The notes under the pieces were generated by a model. It saw only the letters and a program-made list of their open reading frames with translations. It searched no databases and was not told the origin of the DNA. DNA of 64,000 bases from Candidatus Paraluminiphilus aquimaris (lineage in GTDB: Bacteria > Pseudomonadota > Gammaproteobacteria > Pseudomonadales > Halieaceae), in contig NZ_CP036501.1 of assembly GCF_026230195.1 (NCBI RefSeq), positions 1,116,001 to 1,180,000 of the forward strand, written 5' to 3'. Numbering within the stretch: the first letter of the stretch is position 1; each line of letters begins with the position of its first letter. Below are positions 17,147 to 25,577 of this stretch, piece by piece. A program made the translations under genes and the position numbers.

Positions 17147-17156
17147 AACGATCGTT
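17147..17156. promoter_or_regulatory. Palindrome AACGATCGTT upstream of MFS gene
   Basis: A perfect 10-base palindrome within TTAACGATCGTTAT, directly upstream of the minus-strand MFS start. The AACG..CGTT shape is frequent in TetR-family operators. The remainder of the 17124-17465 gap shows no gene. Confidence 0.4.
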
Positions 17157-17465
17157 ATTGGTCTTATTAATGGCCTCGCTTATCAAGAGGAAACACGGCC
17201 ACTTCTTGTGTTGTTTACGGCAATGAGTATGACCACACATGCCTTTAGAAGTCACGAGTTGGTTTTAACTTCTCTCCCCAAAACGCCGTCGTGGCGCTCT
17301 GAACTGACCTTACACACCCGTCATTAATCCTTCCCTCAGCCCAAGCGTAGGGTTTCACCGTGTCGGGGTTCGCATTTTCGTTATTTTGTTCTTCGCCCTA
17401 AAACGGCAGTACTTGAATGCCGGGGTGTTGGGGGTATCTTGAGCAGGGAGAAAAGAGGGGGTGTC

Positions 17466-19226
17466 ATGCTTGTCGGCTCGGTTACAAAGTTTTTGAAAGG
17501 TGGGTTGTCGCCGGCTCATGTTTGGGTGAGCGTTAGTCTAGGGTTCCTCTTAGGAATGCTTCCAGACTACGGTGCCAGCGCGGGTCTGGTCGCCATTGTC
17601 TTCTTGTTTGCTTCGCTCACACGTGTGAATACGGGGTTATTCGTGCTGTCTTTTGTTGTCGCTAAGACCCTCTTACTGTTGGGCCTACCTTGGCTTTTTG
17701 CGTTGGGCCATTCAGCACTCCAGGGCGTGTTTGGCACGGCGCTGGTGAAGCTAAGCCAGCTACCTCTCTTGGCCTGGTTCGGGTTTGAACGCTATGCGAC
17801 GGTGGGCGCTCTCATTGTCGGTGTGCCGCTTGCGCTGGCCACAGCTTTTATCGTCAATGGCGGTGTTCAAAAAATGCGTAACGCGAGCGCTGGCTTACAA
17901 GCGAATGCAACGTTCGACGCATTCGCACAATCATTTCTCGGTCGGACGGCACTCACTTTGCTGCTTGGCAAGTCGTCCAAAGAAGGCCTGGGCTCTGTGC
18001 TCAACAAATCCGTTCCCTTGTTTCGAGTAAAAGAGGGACTCATTGGCGCTGCGCTCATTGCACTCCTCGCGCTGGGTATTTGGCAATGGGCGAAATCAGA
18101 TCTTAAGAGCGCCTTAGTGCCGGTGCTCGAGCGGGCCAATGGAGCCACGGTGGATATCGACCGCCTGAGCTTGAATATATGGACGGGAACGCTGGATGTG
18201 ACTGGCTTGGAAGTGGCAGACCCGTCTGATCTGTCGGTGAACTTATTCTCGGCCACAGAGTTACGGATTTCGGTGTCCAGTGCGGCCCTGCTTTCCAAAC
18301 GCATTTTGGTGAAGGAAGTTCGAGCTCAAGAGGCTCGCTCTGGTATGCCTAGAATGAGCCCCGGCCAATTGACGGGCCCTTTGATTGGGCCTGTAGCCGT
18401 CACGGCGCCCACGTCAGACGAAGTGGGTAGTTATGTGAAGGATGCAGAGGCCTGGCTCGATCGTTTAAGACAAGTTCAGGCGCTATTGAAGCGTTGGGAG
18501 GGCGTCATTCCAGAGGGCTCTGAGTCTGAGCCCGCTATCGGCTCCCCCAGTTACGCGGAGTGGTTAGACGAACAAATTGCGCAAAGTGGTTACACAGGGC
18601 TGTCATTTACGCCCATTGAAGATAGCTATTGGTCTGCGTTGGCAGAGAAGGTGTCAGTGGATTCAATTCGCATCGCCGCGTTCGCCGACAAGGACCTGTC
18701 CGTTCTGGCTGAAAATCTTGCCTCAAACCCCAAGCAACTCGCCGTCTCTCCGCGCATCGAGATGGCTTCAGACGACGGGTCAATTGGGATGCTCATGCAG
18801 CTCGATGAGTTAAGCGGCGCGGGGGCAAACCAGCTTGAGTTAAGTTTCGACGGCCTAGATGCAAAGAGCACTTTGTCGGCGTTGAAACCGGATATCGCCA
18901 AGCGCGTTAATGGCGGGCAGATCGATCTGAGCCTCGACGGAGAGTTCCGATACGCCGGTGAGGGTGAGTTAACTCTGGATTTACTCGCCACGCTGACAGA
19001 TTCAGAGTTCATCATTAAGCGCCGAAAGCTTCCGGTGGCTAATTTTATGGTGCCCGTTAAGGTCCGGGGGTCATTCGCTGCACCCAAGGTCCGAGTGGAT
19101 AACAAAGCCATGGAAGACCAACTCAAAGGCGTCGCTGAAGATGCCCTTAAGGATGAAGCTAAGTCGAGGGTGGAAGACAAGATTAAGAGCAAGCTGGGCG
19201 ATCGGCTTAAGGGGTTTATCAGATAG
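17466..19226 (+). CDS. Fused DUF2062-like / AsmA-like membrane protein (586 aa)
   Basis: The ATG at 17466 follows a GAGGGGG ribosome site. Residues about 1-150 are a membrane domain (KFLKGGLSPAHVWVSVSLGFLLGM...) resembling the short TIGR03546 family. After another transmembrane segment near residues 190-215 comes a periplasmic part with AsmA-like character (LERANGATVDIDRLSLNIWTGTLDVTGLEVADP...). This matches the TIGR03545 partner, usually a separate gene. The C-terminus is a Lys/Glu-rich helix (EDALKDEAKSRVEDKIKSKL). AsmA-like proteins are linked to lipid transport to the outer membrane; that role here is inference. Not obviously in an operon. Confidence 0.75.
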   Translation: MLVGSVTKFLKGGLSPAHVWVSVSLGFLLGMLPDYGASAGLVAIVFLFASLTRVNTGLFVLSFVVAKTLLLLGLPWLFALGHSALQGVFGTALVKLSQLPLLAWFGFERYATVGALIVGVPLALATAFIVNGGVQKMRNASAGLQANATFDAFAQSFLGRTALTLLLGKSSKEGLGSVLNKSVPLFRVKEGLIGAALIALLALGIWQWAKSDLKSALVPVLERANGATVDIDRLSLNIWTGTLDVTGLEVADPSDLSVNLFSATELRISVSSAALLSKRILVKEVRAQEARSGMPRMSPGQLTGPLIGPVAVTAPTSDEVGSYVKDAEAWLDRLRQVQALLKRWEGVIPEGSESEPAIGSPSYAEWLDEQIAQSGYTGLSFTPIEDSYWSALAEKVSVDSIRIAAFADKDLSVLAENLASNPKQLAVSPRIEMASDDGSIGMLMQLDELSGAGANQLELSFDGLDAKSTLSALKPDIAKRVNGGQIDLSLDGEFRYAGEGELTLDLLATLTDSEFIIKRRKLPVANFMVPVKVRGSFAAPKVRVDNKAMEDQLKGVAEDALKDEAKSRVEDKIKSKLGDRLKGFIR

Positions 19227-19484
19227 ACGTGTGTCTACTTCAGACGTGGTGAGACAGCCCTTTCTTATTCGGACAACTGACAAAACACTCCACAAAAATG
19301 AGACTTTGTGGACCCCGAAAACCCGCTCGAAATTTTGGTTTGGTGGGAAGTGGCACATCCACTCGAGCTGCTCTTAGATAATTCGCCATCCCGCAAATTG
19401 TCGTCGTCATCGGTAATGCCAGTGGTTCGAGGCATCTAAAACGGCTATCTTTTGGCCTTGGAGAACAGGAAGCGCAGCGACACT
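19227..19484. other. Gap with a hairpin
   Basis: CCACAAA (19290-19296) and TTTGTGG (19305-19311) form a 7-bp stem with an 8-base loop, about 65 bases after the preceding stop. No T tract follows. No gene is seen. Confidence 0.35.
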
Positions 19485-20324
19485 ATGAGTAATTTAGTTG
19501 TCAGGCAAATTGACTTCGATGTAGATCAGGCCAAATTTATTTGGAATCCTGACAACCCCTCTTTCTCTGTTTTAATGAATCAAATTACGTTCTTTGTTGT
19601 CGGCTTTGAAAAGTACATGTGCCGTGTGATGCGCGATGCCGAAGCGCACATTACTGACGCGGCCGTGATGGAAGAGGCCCGAGCCTTCCGCATGCAAGAA
19701 GCCATCCACGCCCAAAAGCACATGCGTCATGCCCGAGCCCTCATAGCGCAATATCCGGCATTGCAGGGCGTGCTCGATAAAGTCCTCGCAAGCTACGACG
19801 ATGTCTACAGCACCCACCCATTGGAATACCACTTAGCCTATGCGGGTGGCCTCGAAGCAATTTTCACCCCTTTTTTCAAAATGATTCTGGATCACCGTGT
19901 AGCCCTATTTGAAGAGGGTGAGGCTCAAGTGGCATCGCTTTTTGTTTGGCATTTTTGCGAAGAAATCGAGCACCGAAGTTCCGCCTACGATGTTTACAAC
20001 CACGTGGTAGGCAGTCATTGGTACCGCATTCGAAACACCGGCGCATTTCAAAAGCATACTCGGGATCTTTTCGACATGATCAAGAACGAATTTGAGTTGG
20101 TGGTTAAAGACGTGCCCAAAAACGCTTATTCAGACAACCCCTTTGCGCGCATACCCATACGGGCGCAGTTACGATCAGCCGTCGGTGTCCTGGCCTCACA
20201 GTTCCCCTGGCACGACAGCGTGAACCAGCCTTTGCCCGACTATTATGGCGAGTGGCTTGGCCACTGGGAATCTGGGGCCGATGTTTCTCAAGTTGTCGGT
20301 AAAGTAACGCTCGGTGCTCAGTGA
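19485..20324 (+). CDS. Ferritin-like predicted metal-dependent hydrolase (PF10118/COG3687, 279 aa)
   Basis: Helical protein with the diiron-type signatures of the 'predicted metal-dependent hydrolase' family: RMQEAIHAQKHMRH (Glu, His) and WHFCEEIEHRSSAYDVY (Glu-Glu-x-Glu-His-Arg). ATG 19485 is used; the frame extends upstream to 19452 without a ribosome site, whereas AGGAAG precedes 19485. No signal peptide. The biochemical reaction is unknown; members occur with lipid and hydrocarbon genes. Its stop overlaps the GTG of the following membrane protein, so the two are translationally coupled and probably act together. Confidence 0.85.
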   Translation: MSNLVVRQIDFDVDQAKFIWNPDNPSFSVLMNQITFFVVGFEKYMCRVMRDAEAHITDAAVMEEARAFRMQEAIHAQKHMRHARALIAQYPALQGVLDKVLASYDDVYSTHPLEYHLAYAGGLEAIFTPFFKMILDHRVALFEEGEAQVASLFVWHFCEEIEHRSSAYDVYNHVVGSHWYRIRNTGAFQKHTRDLFDMIKNEFELVVKDVPKNAYSDNPFARIPIRAQLRSAVGVLASQFPWHDSVNQPLPDYYGEWLGHWESGADVSQVVGKVTLGAQ

Positions 20325-21418
20325 CCGTGACTGAGACTGAGTCAGCACTCACGTTTACTCAGCTGGTTGAGCGTCTAGGTGGCTTTACCCCCCAAAATAT
20401 TGAAAGTTGGGCCTTTGTAAAAAGCCCTTTTACGCTGTCCCACTGGACCATGAATGTCGTTGAAGTGTTGCTCATCGTCGGTGCGCTCTGGGGTCTGCGT
20501 CATAGCATCGCCCGTTTTAAGGCAGGCGAGTCTGTCTATTTAGGCTTTTGGCTAGCGTCAGTCATCTTTATGCTGGCGCTGGAAATTCCGGTGTATTTTC
20601 CTGAAAAACTGGGCGCACCCGACAACGCCCTGTTTTTTATTCATAACGAATTTTCAGTGCAGTTCTTCTTTGGGCGAGCGCCGCTGTACATCCTAGCGCT
20701 GTACCCCGCGATTATGTACGCAGCCTTTGTTCTTGTTCGGCAAGCGGGGCTCTTTGACCAACGCTGCGGGGCATTCATTGGAGCATTAGGCGTAGGCGTC
20801 GTTCACCATGTGTTCTATGAGATTTTTGATCACTTTGGGCCCCAGTATGGCTGGTGGACGTGGAACTACCCCAACTTCACCTCTTCCCTCGCCTCGGTGC
20901 CGGTCTCTAGTATGGTGAGCTTTGCCTTTGTGGGGCCGATAGCGCTAACGCTCGCCACACAACTTTTAGTCCCCAAGTCTGTCGCCATGGACAATGCAGA
21001 CGCCAAGGACGCAAGTGGTCGGGTTCGACGCTTCGCGCTGGGCACTCTGCTGGCCGGGCTGTTAACCCCCGTCATTTTTGTGCTGCTCACACTCGACACC
21101 TGGTTCAGTCTACTCGGCATTGAGATGACCCCTCGCTCGGAGATGGTAGCCTCGGTGGCGCTTGTTGGGACGGCGTTACTCCTTACAGTGGGTCAATTGC
21201 TGCGATTAACCACTTTTTCGAGCCGGGGCTTGTGGGCGTATTCCAAAGCTTATCTCGCGCTGTTTCTCGGGGTTTTTGCGGGCCTGTGGTTATATGCGCT
21301 ACCCGATTACTTTTCCGCAGTCGAGGGCGTCACCTCACAGGGGTACCCCATAGGCTCATTGCCCTATGTGCTGGGTTGCAGTGGCTTCGCCATCTTTTTT
21401 CTTTTGCGTGAACTGTAA
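20321..21418 (+). CDS. Polytopic membrane protein coupled to the ferritin-like hydrolase (365 aa)
   Basis: About nine transmembrane helices. Start is GTG at 20321, overlapping the preceding TGA by four bases (GTGA). Conserved-looking polar residues within or near helices include EIPVYFPE, FFIHNEFSVQFFFGRAPLY, VVHHVFYEIFDHFGPQYGWWTWNY and PNF, with His/Glu pairs that could bind a metal. No family name recognised. Coupling with the cytosolic diiron-like protein suggests a two-part membrane oxidase, hydrolase or transporter (inference). Confidence 0.75.
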   Translation: MTVTETESALTFTQLVERLGGFTPQNIESWAFVKSPFTLSHWTMNVVEVLLIVGALWGLRHSIARFKAGESVYLGFWLASVIFMLALEIPVYFPEKLGAPDNALFFIHNEFSVQFFFGRAPLYILALYPAIMYAAFVLVRQAGLFDQRCGAFIGALGVGVVHHVFYEIFDHFGPQYGWWTWNYPNFTSSLASVPVSSMVSFAFVGPIALTLATQLLVPKSVAMDNADAKDASGRVRRFALGTLLAGLLTPVIFVLLTLDTWFSLLGIEMTPRSEMVASVALVGTALLLTVGQLLRLTTFSSRGLWAYSKAYLALFLGVFAGLWLYALPDYFSAVEGVTSQGYPIGSLPYVLGCSGFAIFFLLREL

Positions 21419-21665
21419 CTCTCAATCCCTAGCGAGTGTTTTTACGTGTCTCACGGTTAAAAAAATCTCAATTACATTCATGGGATATTGTCCAAGTGGG
21501 TGAGGGCTCTTCTGATTAACGTGACAATTCAGGCGAACAATAAATTCGTTTAGCTGGCGGGTATTGCGAGCACGTAATAAACATGCAACATTTAGTGCGT
21601 CACTAGGCGGTTCTTGCCCGGCGATTTTGAAGCAAGTAGAAAATTGAGTAATAAGGAAGCTGTAT

Positions 21666-22157
21666 ATGAAAATATTAAAGGCCGCAATAGGCGCAACGCT
21701 CATGTTAAATGCGTCGGTTGCCCTCTCGCAAATAGGTGAAGGGGAAGCCGGTGAAGGGCCAAGCCCGTATGTCGACTGTGGTATCGGTGGTGCGCTCTTC
21801 CCAACCACAAGTTGGGCTGCTGTGACTTCTAACGTGATCTGGGACGCCGGTACTACAGCTGTTACCTCGGCTACGATGAGCCCTGAAACGTGTAACGGTA
21901 AATCAGTAGCAATGGCTGAGTATGTTAAAGGCAGTTATGCCTCACTTGAGATGGATATTATCTCGGGCCGTGGTGCTTATCTGAATGGACTGAGTCAGGT
22001 TTCTGGGTGCGGTGCTGAGCCTTCCGAAGCATTTGTAACTGCTGTACGGAACTCTGTTAAGAACGCTGTGAGTTCTGAGTCTGCGGTGGTGGAGCAAGAT
22101 AAGCAGGCAATGCTTTTCAATGCTGCTTACAACGCTAGCTTGTCCTGCACTTCGTAA
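21666..22157 (+). CDS. DUF3015-like exported protein (163 aa)
   Basis: Signal peptide MKILKAAIGATLMLNASVALS with AAGGAAG as ribosome site. The mature part begins with the DUF3015 pattern CGIGGALFP and a stretch of small residues (TTAVTSATMSPETCNGKS), as in the Pseudomonas proteins, then a helical tail ending SLSCTS. Function is unknown in the family; it is often encoded next to a DUF4105 protein, as here, with only 11 bases between. Four Cys suggest disulfides in the periplasm. Confidence 0.82.
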   Translation: MKILKAAIGATLMLNASVALSQIGEGEAGEGPSPYVDCGIGGALFPTTSWAAVTSNVIWDAGTTAVTSATMSPETCNGKSVAMAEYVKGSYASLEMDIISGRGAYLNGLSQVSGCGAEPSEAFVTAVRNSVKNAVSSESAVVEQDKQAMLFNAAYNASLSCTS

Positions 22158-22168
22158 CAAAGTAGCTA

Positions 22169-23989
22169 ATGATCTTTACTAAGGAGCCAATATGGCTCCT
22201 TTTTTTGGTCTTGCCATTATTTCTGAGTGAATCGGTTTACGCTTTTCCTAAGTACGGTCGAAGTGAGTCCGCTGCTTTTACGGCTCAGTGGTTAGAGATA
22301 CTCCATGCTGACGTTCACGGAGACAGCTTTAAGACGCGAGTGGTGTCTGAAGGCTTTCTCATTACATCTGATTCAACAGTGTTCGACGCTGGTGAGGAAT
22401 TGGTGGCGTCCTTGGAGCATTTTAAAGCAGGGATGGGAGTGTGTTCTCGACCCTCGCGGTACCTCTTTTTGGCTGGGGAATTCGGACTTCCAATTGAGGC
22501 GCTCGAACGATGTGAGTTCCTTGATGATTTGTCATTCTCCGACTTAGAAGGGTCAGATGTCACGGTCGTCTACGCTTCCGGTTACTTGGGAAATCCAGCG
22601 TCGTATTACGGACACATGTTTCTCACCGTAACGCCGCCGTCTTCTTCCAACAAACTTCTAGATAAAGCTATTAACTACGGAGCAATAAATGCGTCTGGAG
22701 ATAATCCTGTGTCGTATATTGCGAAAGGCTTATTTGGCGGATACGAGGGCGCCTTCAGTCTCAGTAGCTACTATGTGTTTGATAATCAGTACAGGACGAT
22801 TGAGAACCGCGATTTATGGGAATATCGCCTTCATCTGGATGACAAAGCGAAGCTGCAACTACTCACCCATATAGCTGAATTATCCAAACACAAGTTCAAC
22901 TATTACTTTATGGGGCGCAACTGTGTCAGTGCCTTTGCCGAAATTATAAATGTCGTAGCTAAGAGAAACTTTGACGCCGCAAACACTGCTTTGGTTTATC
23001 CACATGCTTGGCTGAAGTATCTTGTTAGCGACAGCTCAATTCCTGTCTCTAGTCAATTGGTCCCATCACGCGCCACGGAATTTAGATCGCTCTATAAGAG
23101 ACTCAGTACCACTCAATTGACAGCTATAAATAAATACGACGTTACTGAAGGTCCGGTGCTCTCGGTACAGCAAGACTCTGATGAGGTTGTTGTACTAGAT
23201 ACTCTTTTGCTCTACTCCCAGGCCTTCAAAGACGATGAGACTTTCAGAGAAGACGCCTTACGAGAGGTAACAGCAAAGCGACTCGATATTGACCTAGTGT
23301 CTGAGAGCTATGAGTTCCAGAGAGAGGCGAAACTGGAACCACACATTGGCCGCAATCCGGCAAAACTCAGCTGGGGGCTTGGCTCAACAGATGACGATGT
23401 TGTAAGGCTCTTTAGTTTGCGACCCGCATTTTATGATGAGGCGGACGGAGCGTCCCTCGGTTTCGGCGGCAATGCGCTGGTCATGATTGATAATCTTTTT
23501 TCGCAGGATGACCAGGGCGAAGTCAGGTTAGAGACACTCGACTTACTAGCCATTAATGAGATAAATCCTAAAGCCTCGGGTTTTCGCAATGATGGCAGCT
23601 TGGGATGGACGGGCCACATTTCCTACGAACGTAAAGGGTCGGCGTTCTGTCGTTCGTTATGTGCAGGACTGGAGTCTAAGTTGGGCCTTCTTACTAATAT
23701 CAGTCCCAATGACAGTGGTTCATTGGCACTTGGCGGGGCTTTTTACCTGTCTCAACAGTCTGGCGCTCACTTTCGCGCGTCAGTTTTTGCTAGTGGAATA
23801 ATTAATATCAGTGAAAATATTGCGGTTATTGGCAAAGTAAGTGCCTTTGACCGCTCAACTAGTCATCGGCCGAATACAATAAATCAATTGGGAGTTTCTG
23901 CTTGGATTACGGAAAATTTAAGATTCTCCTTAGAGTATCGAAAGCACAGGCGTGAGAGTGTTTCTGTAAATGTTGACCACTACTTTTAG
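22169..23989 (+). CDS. DUF4105 / Lnb-N-terminal-domain membrane or periplasmic protein (606 aa)
   Basis: Starts ATG 22169 with a signal peptide (PIWLLFLVLPLFLSESVYA). The N-terminal half carries the DUF4105 (Lnb periplasmic) core with the probable catalytic residues: His in ASYYGHMFLTV and Cys in YYFMGRNCVSAFAEI, an NlpC/P60-like arrangement. The C-terminal third (about 400-606) looks like a beta-barrel with alternating strands (FRASVFASGIINI, RFSLEYRKHRRESVSVNVDHYF), so the protein may sit in the outer membrane. It pairs with the DUF3015 gene upstream. The first codons coincide with an intrinsic-terminator hairpin at 22181-22206. Confidence 0.85.
   Translation: MIFTKEPIWLLFLVLPLFLSESVYAFPKYGRSESAAFTAQWLEILHADVHGDSFKTRVVSEGFLITSDSTVFDAGEELVASLEHFKAGMGVCSRPSRYLFLAGEFGLPIEALERCEFLDDLSFSDLEGSDVTVVYASGYLGNPASYYGHMFLTVTPPSSSNKLLDKAINYGAINASGDNPVSYIAKGLFGGYEGAFSLSSYYVFDNQYRTIENRDLWEYRLHLDDKAKLQLLTHIAELSKHKFNYYFMGRNCVSAFAEIINVVAKRNFDAANTALVYPHAWLKYLVSDSSIPVSSQLVPSRATEFRSLYKRLSTTQLTAINKYDVTEGPVLSVQQDSDEVVVLDTLLLYSQAFKDDETFREDALREVTAKRLDIDLVSESYEFQREAKLEPHIGRNPAKLSWGLGSTDDDVVRLFSLRPAFYDEADGASLGFGGNALVMIDNLFSQDDQGEVRLETLDLLAINEINPKASGFRNDGSLGWTGHISYERKGSAFCRSLCAGLESKLGLLTNISPNDSGSLALGGAFYLSQQSGAHFRASVFASGIINISENIAVIGKVSAFDRSTSHRPNTINQLGVSAWITENLRFSLEYRKHRRESVSVNVDHYF
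22181..22206 (+). terminator. Intrinsic terminator lying inside the start of the DUF4105 gene
   Basis: AAGGAGCC (22181-22188) and GGCTCCTT (22194-22201) form a perfect 8-bp stem with loop AATAT, followed by a run of seven T (22200-22206). It lies over codons 5-13 of the DUF4105 frame. Transcripts from the DUF3015 gene would stop here unless ribosomes or a factor block folding. Confidence 0.8.
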
Positions 23990-24044
23990 CAGCAGATAAA
24001 CGCGATTTTTGTTTCATAATTCCGAAAATTGCGATCAGCTGTAG

Positions 24045-24057
24045 CTGGCCTGGCCAG
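24045..24057. repeat. Short palindrome between convergent genes
   Basis: CTGGCC-T-GGCCAG is a 13-base palindrome in the 23990-24228 gap between the DUF4105 gene and the redoxin gene. It may form a cruciform or transcript end. No gene is seen in this gap. Confidence 0.3.
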
Positions 24058-24228
24058 ATGCTTGGTCACCTGTATTGAGTCTCTAGTAGAGCTGGTAGTC
24101 AGTGTGCTCTAGTCCCACAGACATAAGGCGACTTCGCTAGCGTTCGAAGGAGTGGCGCAGCGCGCCCCCAAGGCTGGTGCGCCCTGAGAAAATGGGTGCG
24201 CTAATCAATACAGAAACGGTTGTTATTG

Positions 24229-25389
24229 TTACTTCGAAGAGGCACTGGCTGCTTTTATTTCAACCTGAACGTCCATGGCATCTAAGGTCGCTCTCACGTC
24301 GTACGTAATCCACGCAGCCCAGAGGATTGCGGTCGCTGAAACCCAGGATGCAGGTAGCAAAACGAATGCTAACACCCATAGCGCAATAAAAAACGGCCAG
24401 CGCTTGAAAGCCTTCGCGAATCGTTTCGGTGTTGACTCTACGCCGGGAGAGTAGGCGAACGACCTTATGCCTAGGAACCAAGCGTTCGCCACAAGTGCCG
24501 CGATGAACACAAGTTTTGGCGGCGGTGCCGCATCGATCTCTGGGTTCTCGTCGAGTGGTGCGTGGACCCCATTGTTTCCAGTTTTCAGTGCCTGTTCAAT
24601 GGCGTTCCAAACGTGCACCGGCGTGGGCCTTGCAACGGTGCCGTTGAGATTTTTCTCGGACGGCACGGATCGCCAGCGATAGAGAATCTCACACGATTGA
24701 TTGATCACCAGCACGCCGGGCTGGAAAAAACCCTTAGGATGTTCGACCTTCCAGTTGGCACCGCGCTGCAGAAACTCGGTTTTTCCTCGGCTGGCGTAGA
24801 GAGTCAGCCAGTCGCGATCATTACAAATGCGCGGTATCTCCTGGTGTGGGTCACCAATATTTTCAAAGTTAAGGTCCCAGTGAGTATGCGCTTTATGCGC
24901 AAGATACTGTGGCTCGCTAGTTACGGCGAAGACCTCACCGCCTGCCGCGCGAATCTTCTCGACAACACCGTCGTCAATATAGCTCCGTAACTCGGAGCGA
25001 CAGGGCGGTCACCAAAACCCTCGGTAAAACAGCAGGACCACGAATGAGTGCTGGGCAATGGTCGCGTCAAGCCACGGGAGGCGGGCGCCCGGAGGTGGGT
25101 CGAGCTCAGCCTGTGGCTTATTTTCTTCTGCTGGCTGGCTAACCACAAATTCAATCGACCAAGGGGTGCCCGTGCCGCTAACCCGAAACGAGTGTTGCTC
25201 GCAGCGATCGCCACCACAGAGAATTAGCTTTAAATCACCGGATTGATCGAGAGCGTTATCGGCGTCGATGATGCCCGTTGCGCTAAACGTATCACCCGCA
25301 GCAAGGTCAGAGTCATTGAAAAACGCCACCGCTGCATCAACACGTTCGCTGAGCGCGTAGGGGATTGTTTCGCTGACCTGATGGAGCAT
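24229..25389 (-). CDS. Predicted selenoprotein: redoxin (AhpC/TSA-like) with in-frame UGA at the catalytic position
   Basis: One 387-codon frame runs from ATG 25389 to the stop at 24229, broken only by TGA at 25009-25011 (codon 127). The residues around it read FYRGFW-[UGA]-PPCRSELRSY, the peroxiredoxin/thioredoxin active-site pattern in which UGA replaces the first Cys of CxxC. Downstream the frame continues with normal redoxin features (GGEVFAVTSEP, HPKGFFQPGVLVINQSCEILYRW) and then two hydrophobic segments (about 305-325 and 340-375). A hairpin of bacterial SECIS form starts 10 bases after the UGA. The N-terminal 95 residues (with CGGDRC) are unassigned. The likely role is thiol peroxide or disulfide reduction near the membrane. 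Alternative: a nonsense mutation or sequencing error. Confidence 0.78.
24982..24998 (-). promoter_or_regulatory. Candidate bacterial SECIS hairpin
   Basis: On the minus strand GCTCCG and CGGAGC form a perfect 6-bp stem around the 5-base loop AGTTA. It begins 10 bases after the UGA, and the loop starts 16 bases after it, with a G in the second loop position. These values fit the known bacterial SECIS pattern of a short stem-loop just downstream of the Sec codon inside the coding region. Confidence 0.65.
25009..25011 (-). other. In-frame UGA codon proposed to encode selenocysteine
   Basis: The TGA aligns with the peroxidatic or first redox Cys of the YRG-x-W-C-x-x-C pattern, and the second Cys (codon 130) is kept. 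A random nonsense mutation would be unlikely to fall exactly on this residue. Confidence 0.7.
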
Positions 25390-25452
25390 CGCTGTCTCGC
25401 AGAAGAGCCTGAGCCTATCAAACTAGTTAAAAAGACTATCAGAGGTCAACTT

Positions 25453-25476
25453 AAATACCTTCGGTGACTGGTATTT
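25453..25476. promoter_or_regulatory. Inverted repeat in the divergent region of the redoxin and oxygenase genes
   Basis: AAATACC (25453-25459) and GGTATTT (25470-25476) flank 10 bases. The repeat lies between divergent starts at 25389 and 25578 and may be an operator shared by both genes. Confidence 0.35.
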
Positions 25477-25577
25477 GGAGATAAAGCACAGTAGCCGCTA
25501 GGATGGTCTCGTACTCACGTACCGGAGTAGGCCAACTACACTGATGTGCAGAGGCCTAGCAAAGGAGAACTATAACC

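Noticed and set aside
24229-25389. Reading the redoxin as two separate genes (24229-24714 and 25009-25389) or a frameshifted pseudogene
   Set aside because: Both halves are in the same frame, with no stop other than the single TGA, and the gap between the two called ORFs is itself clean redoxin coding.
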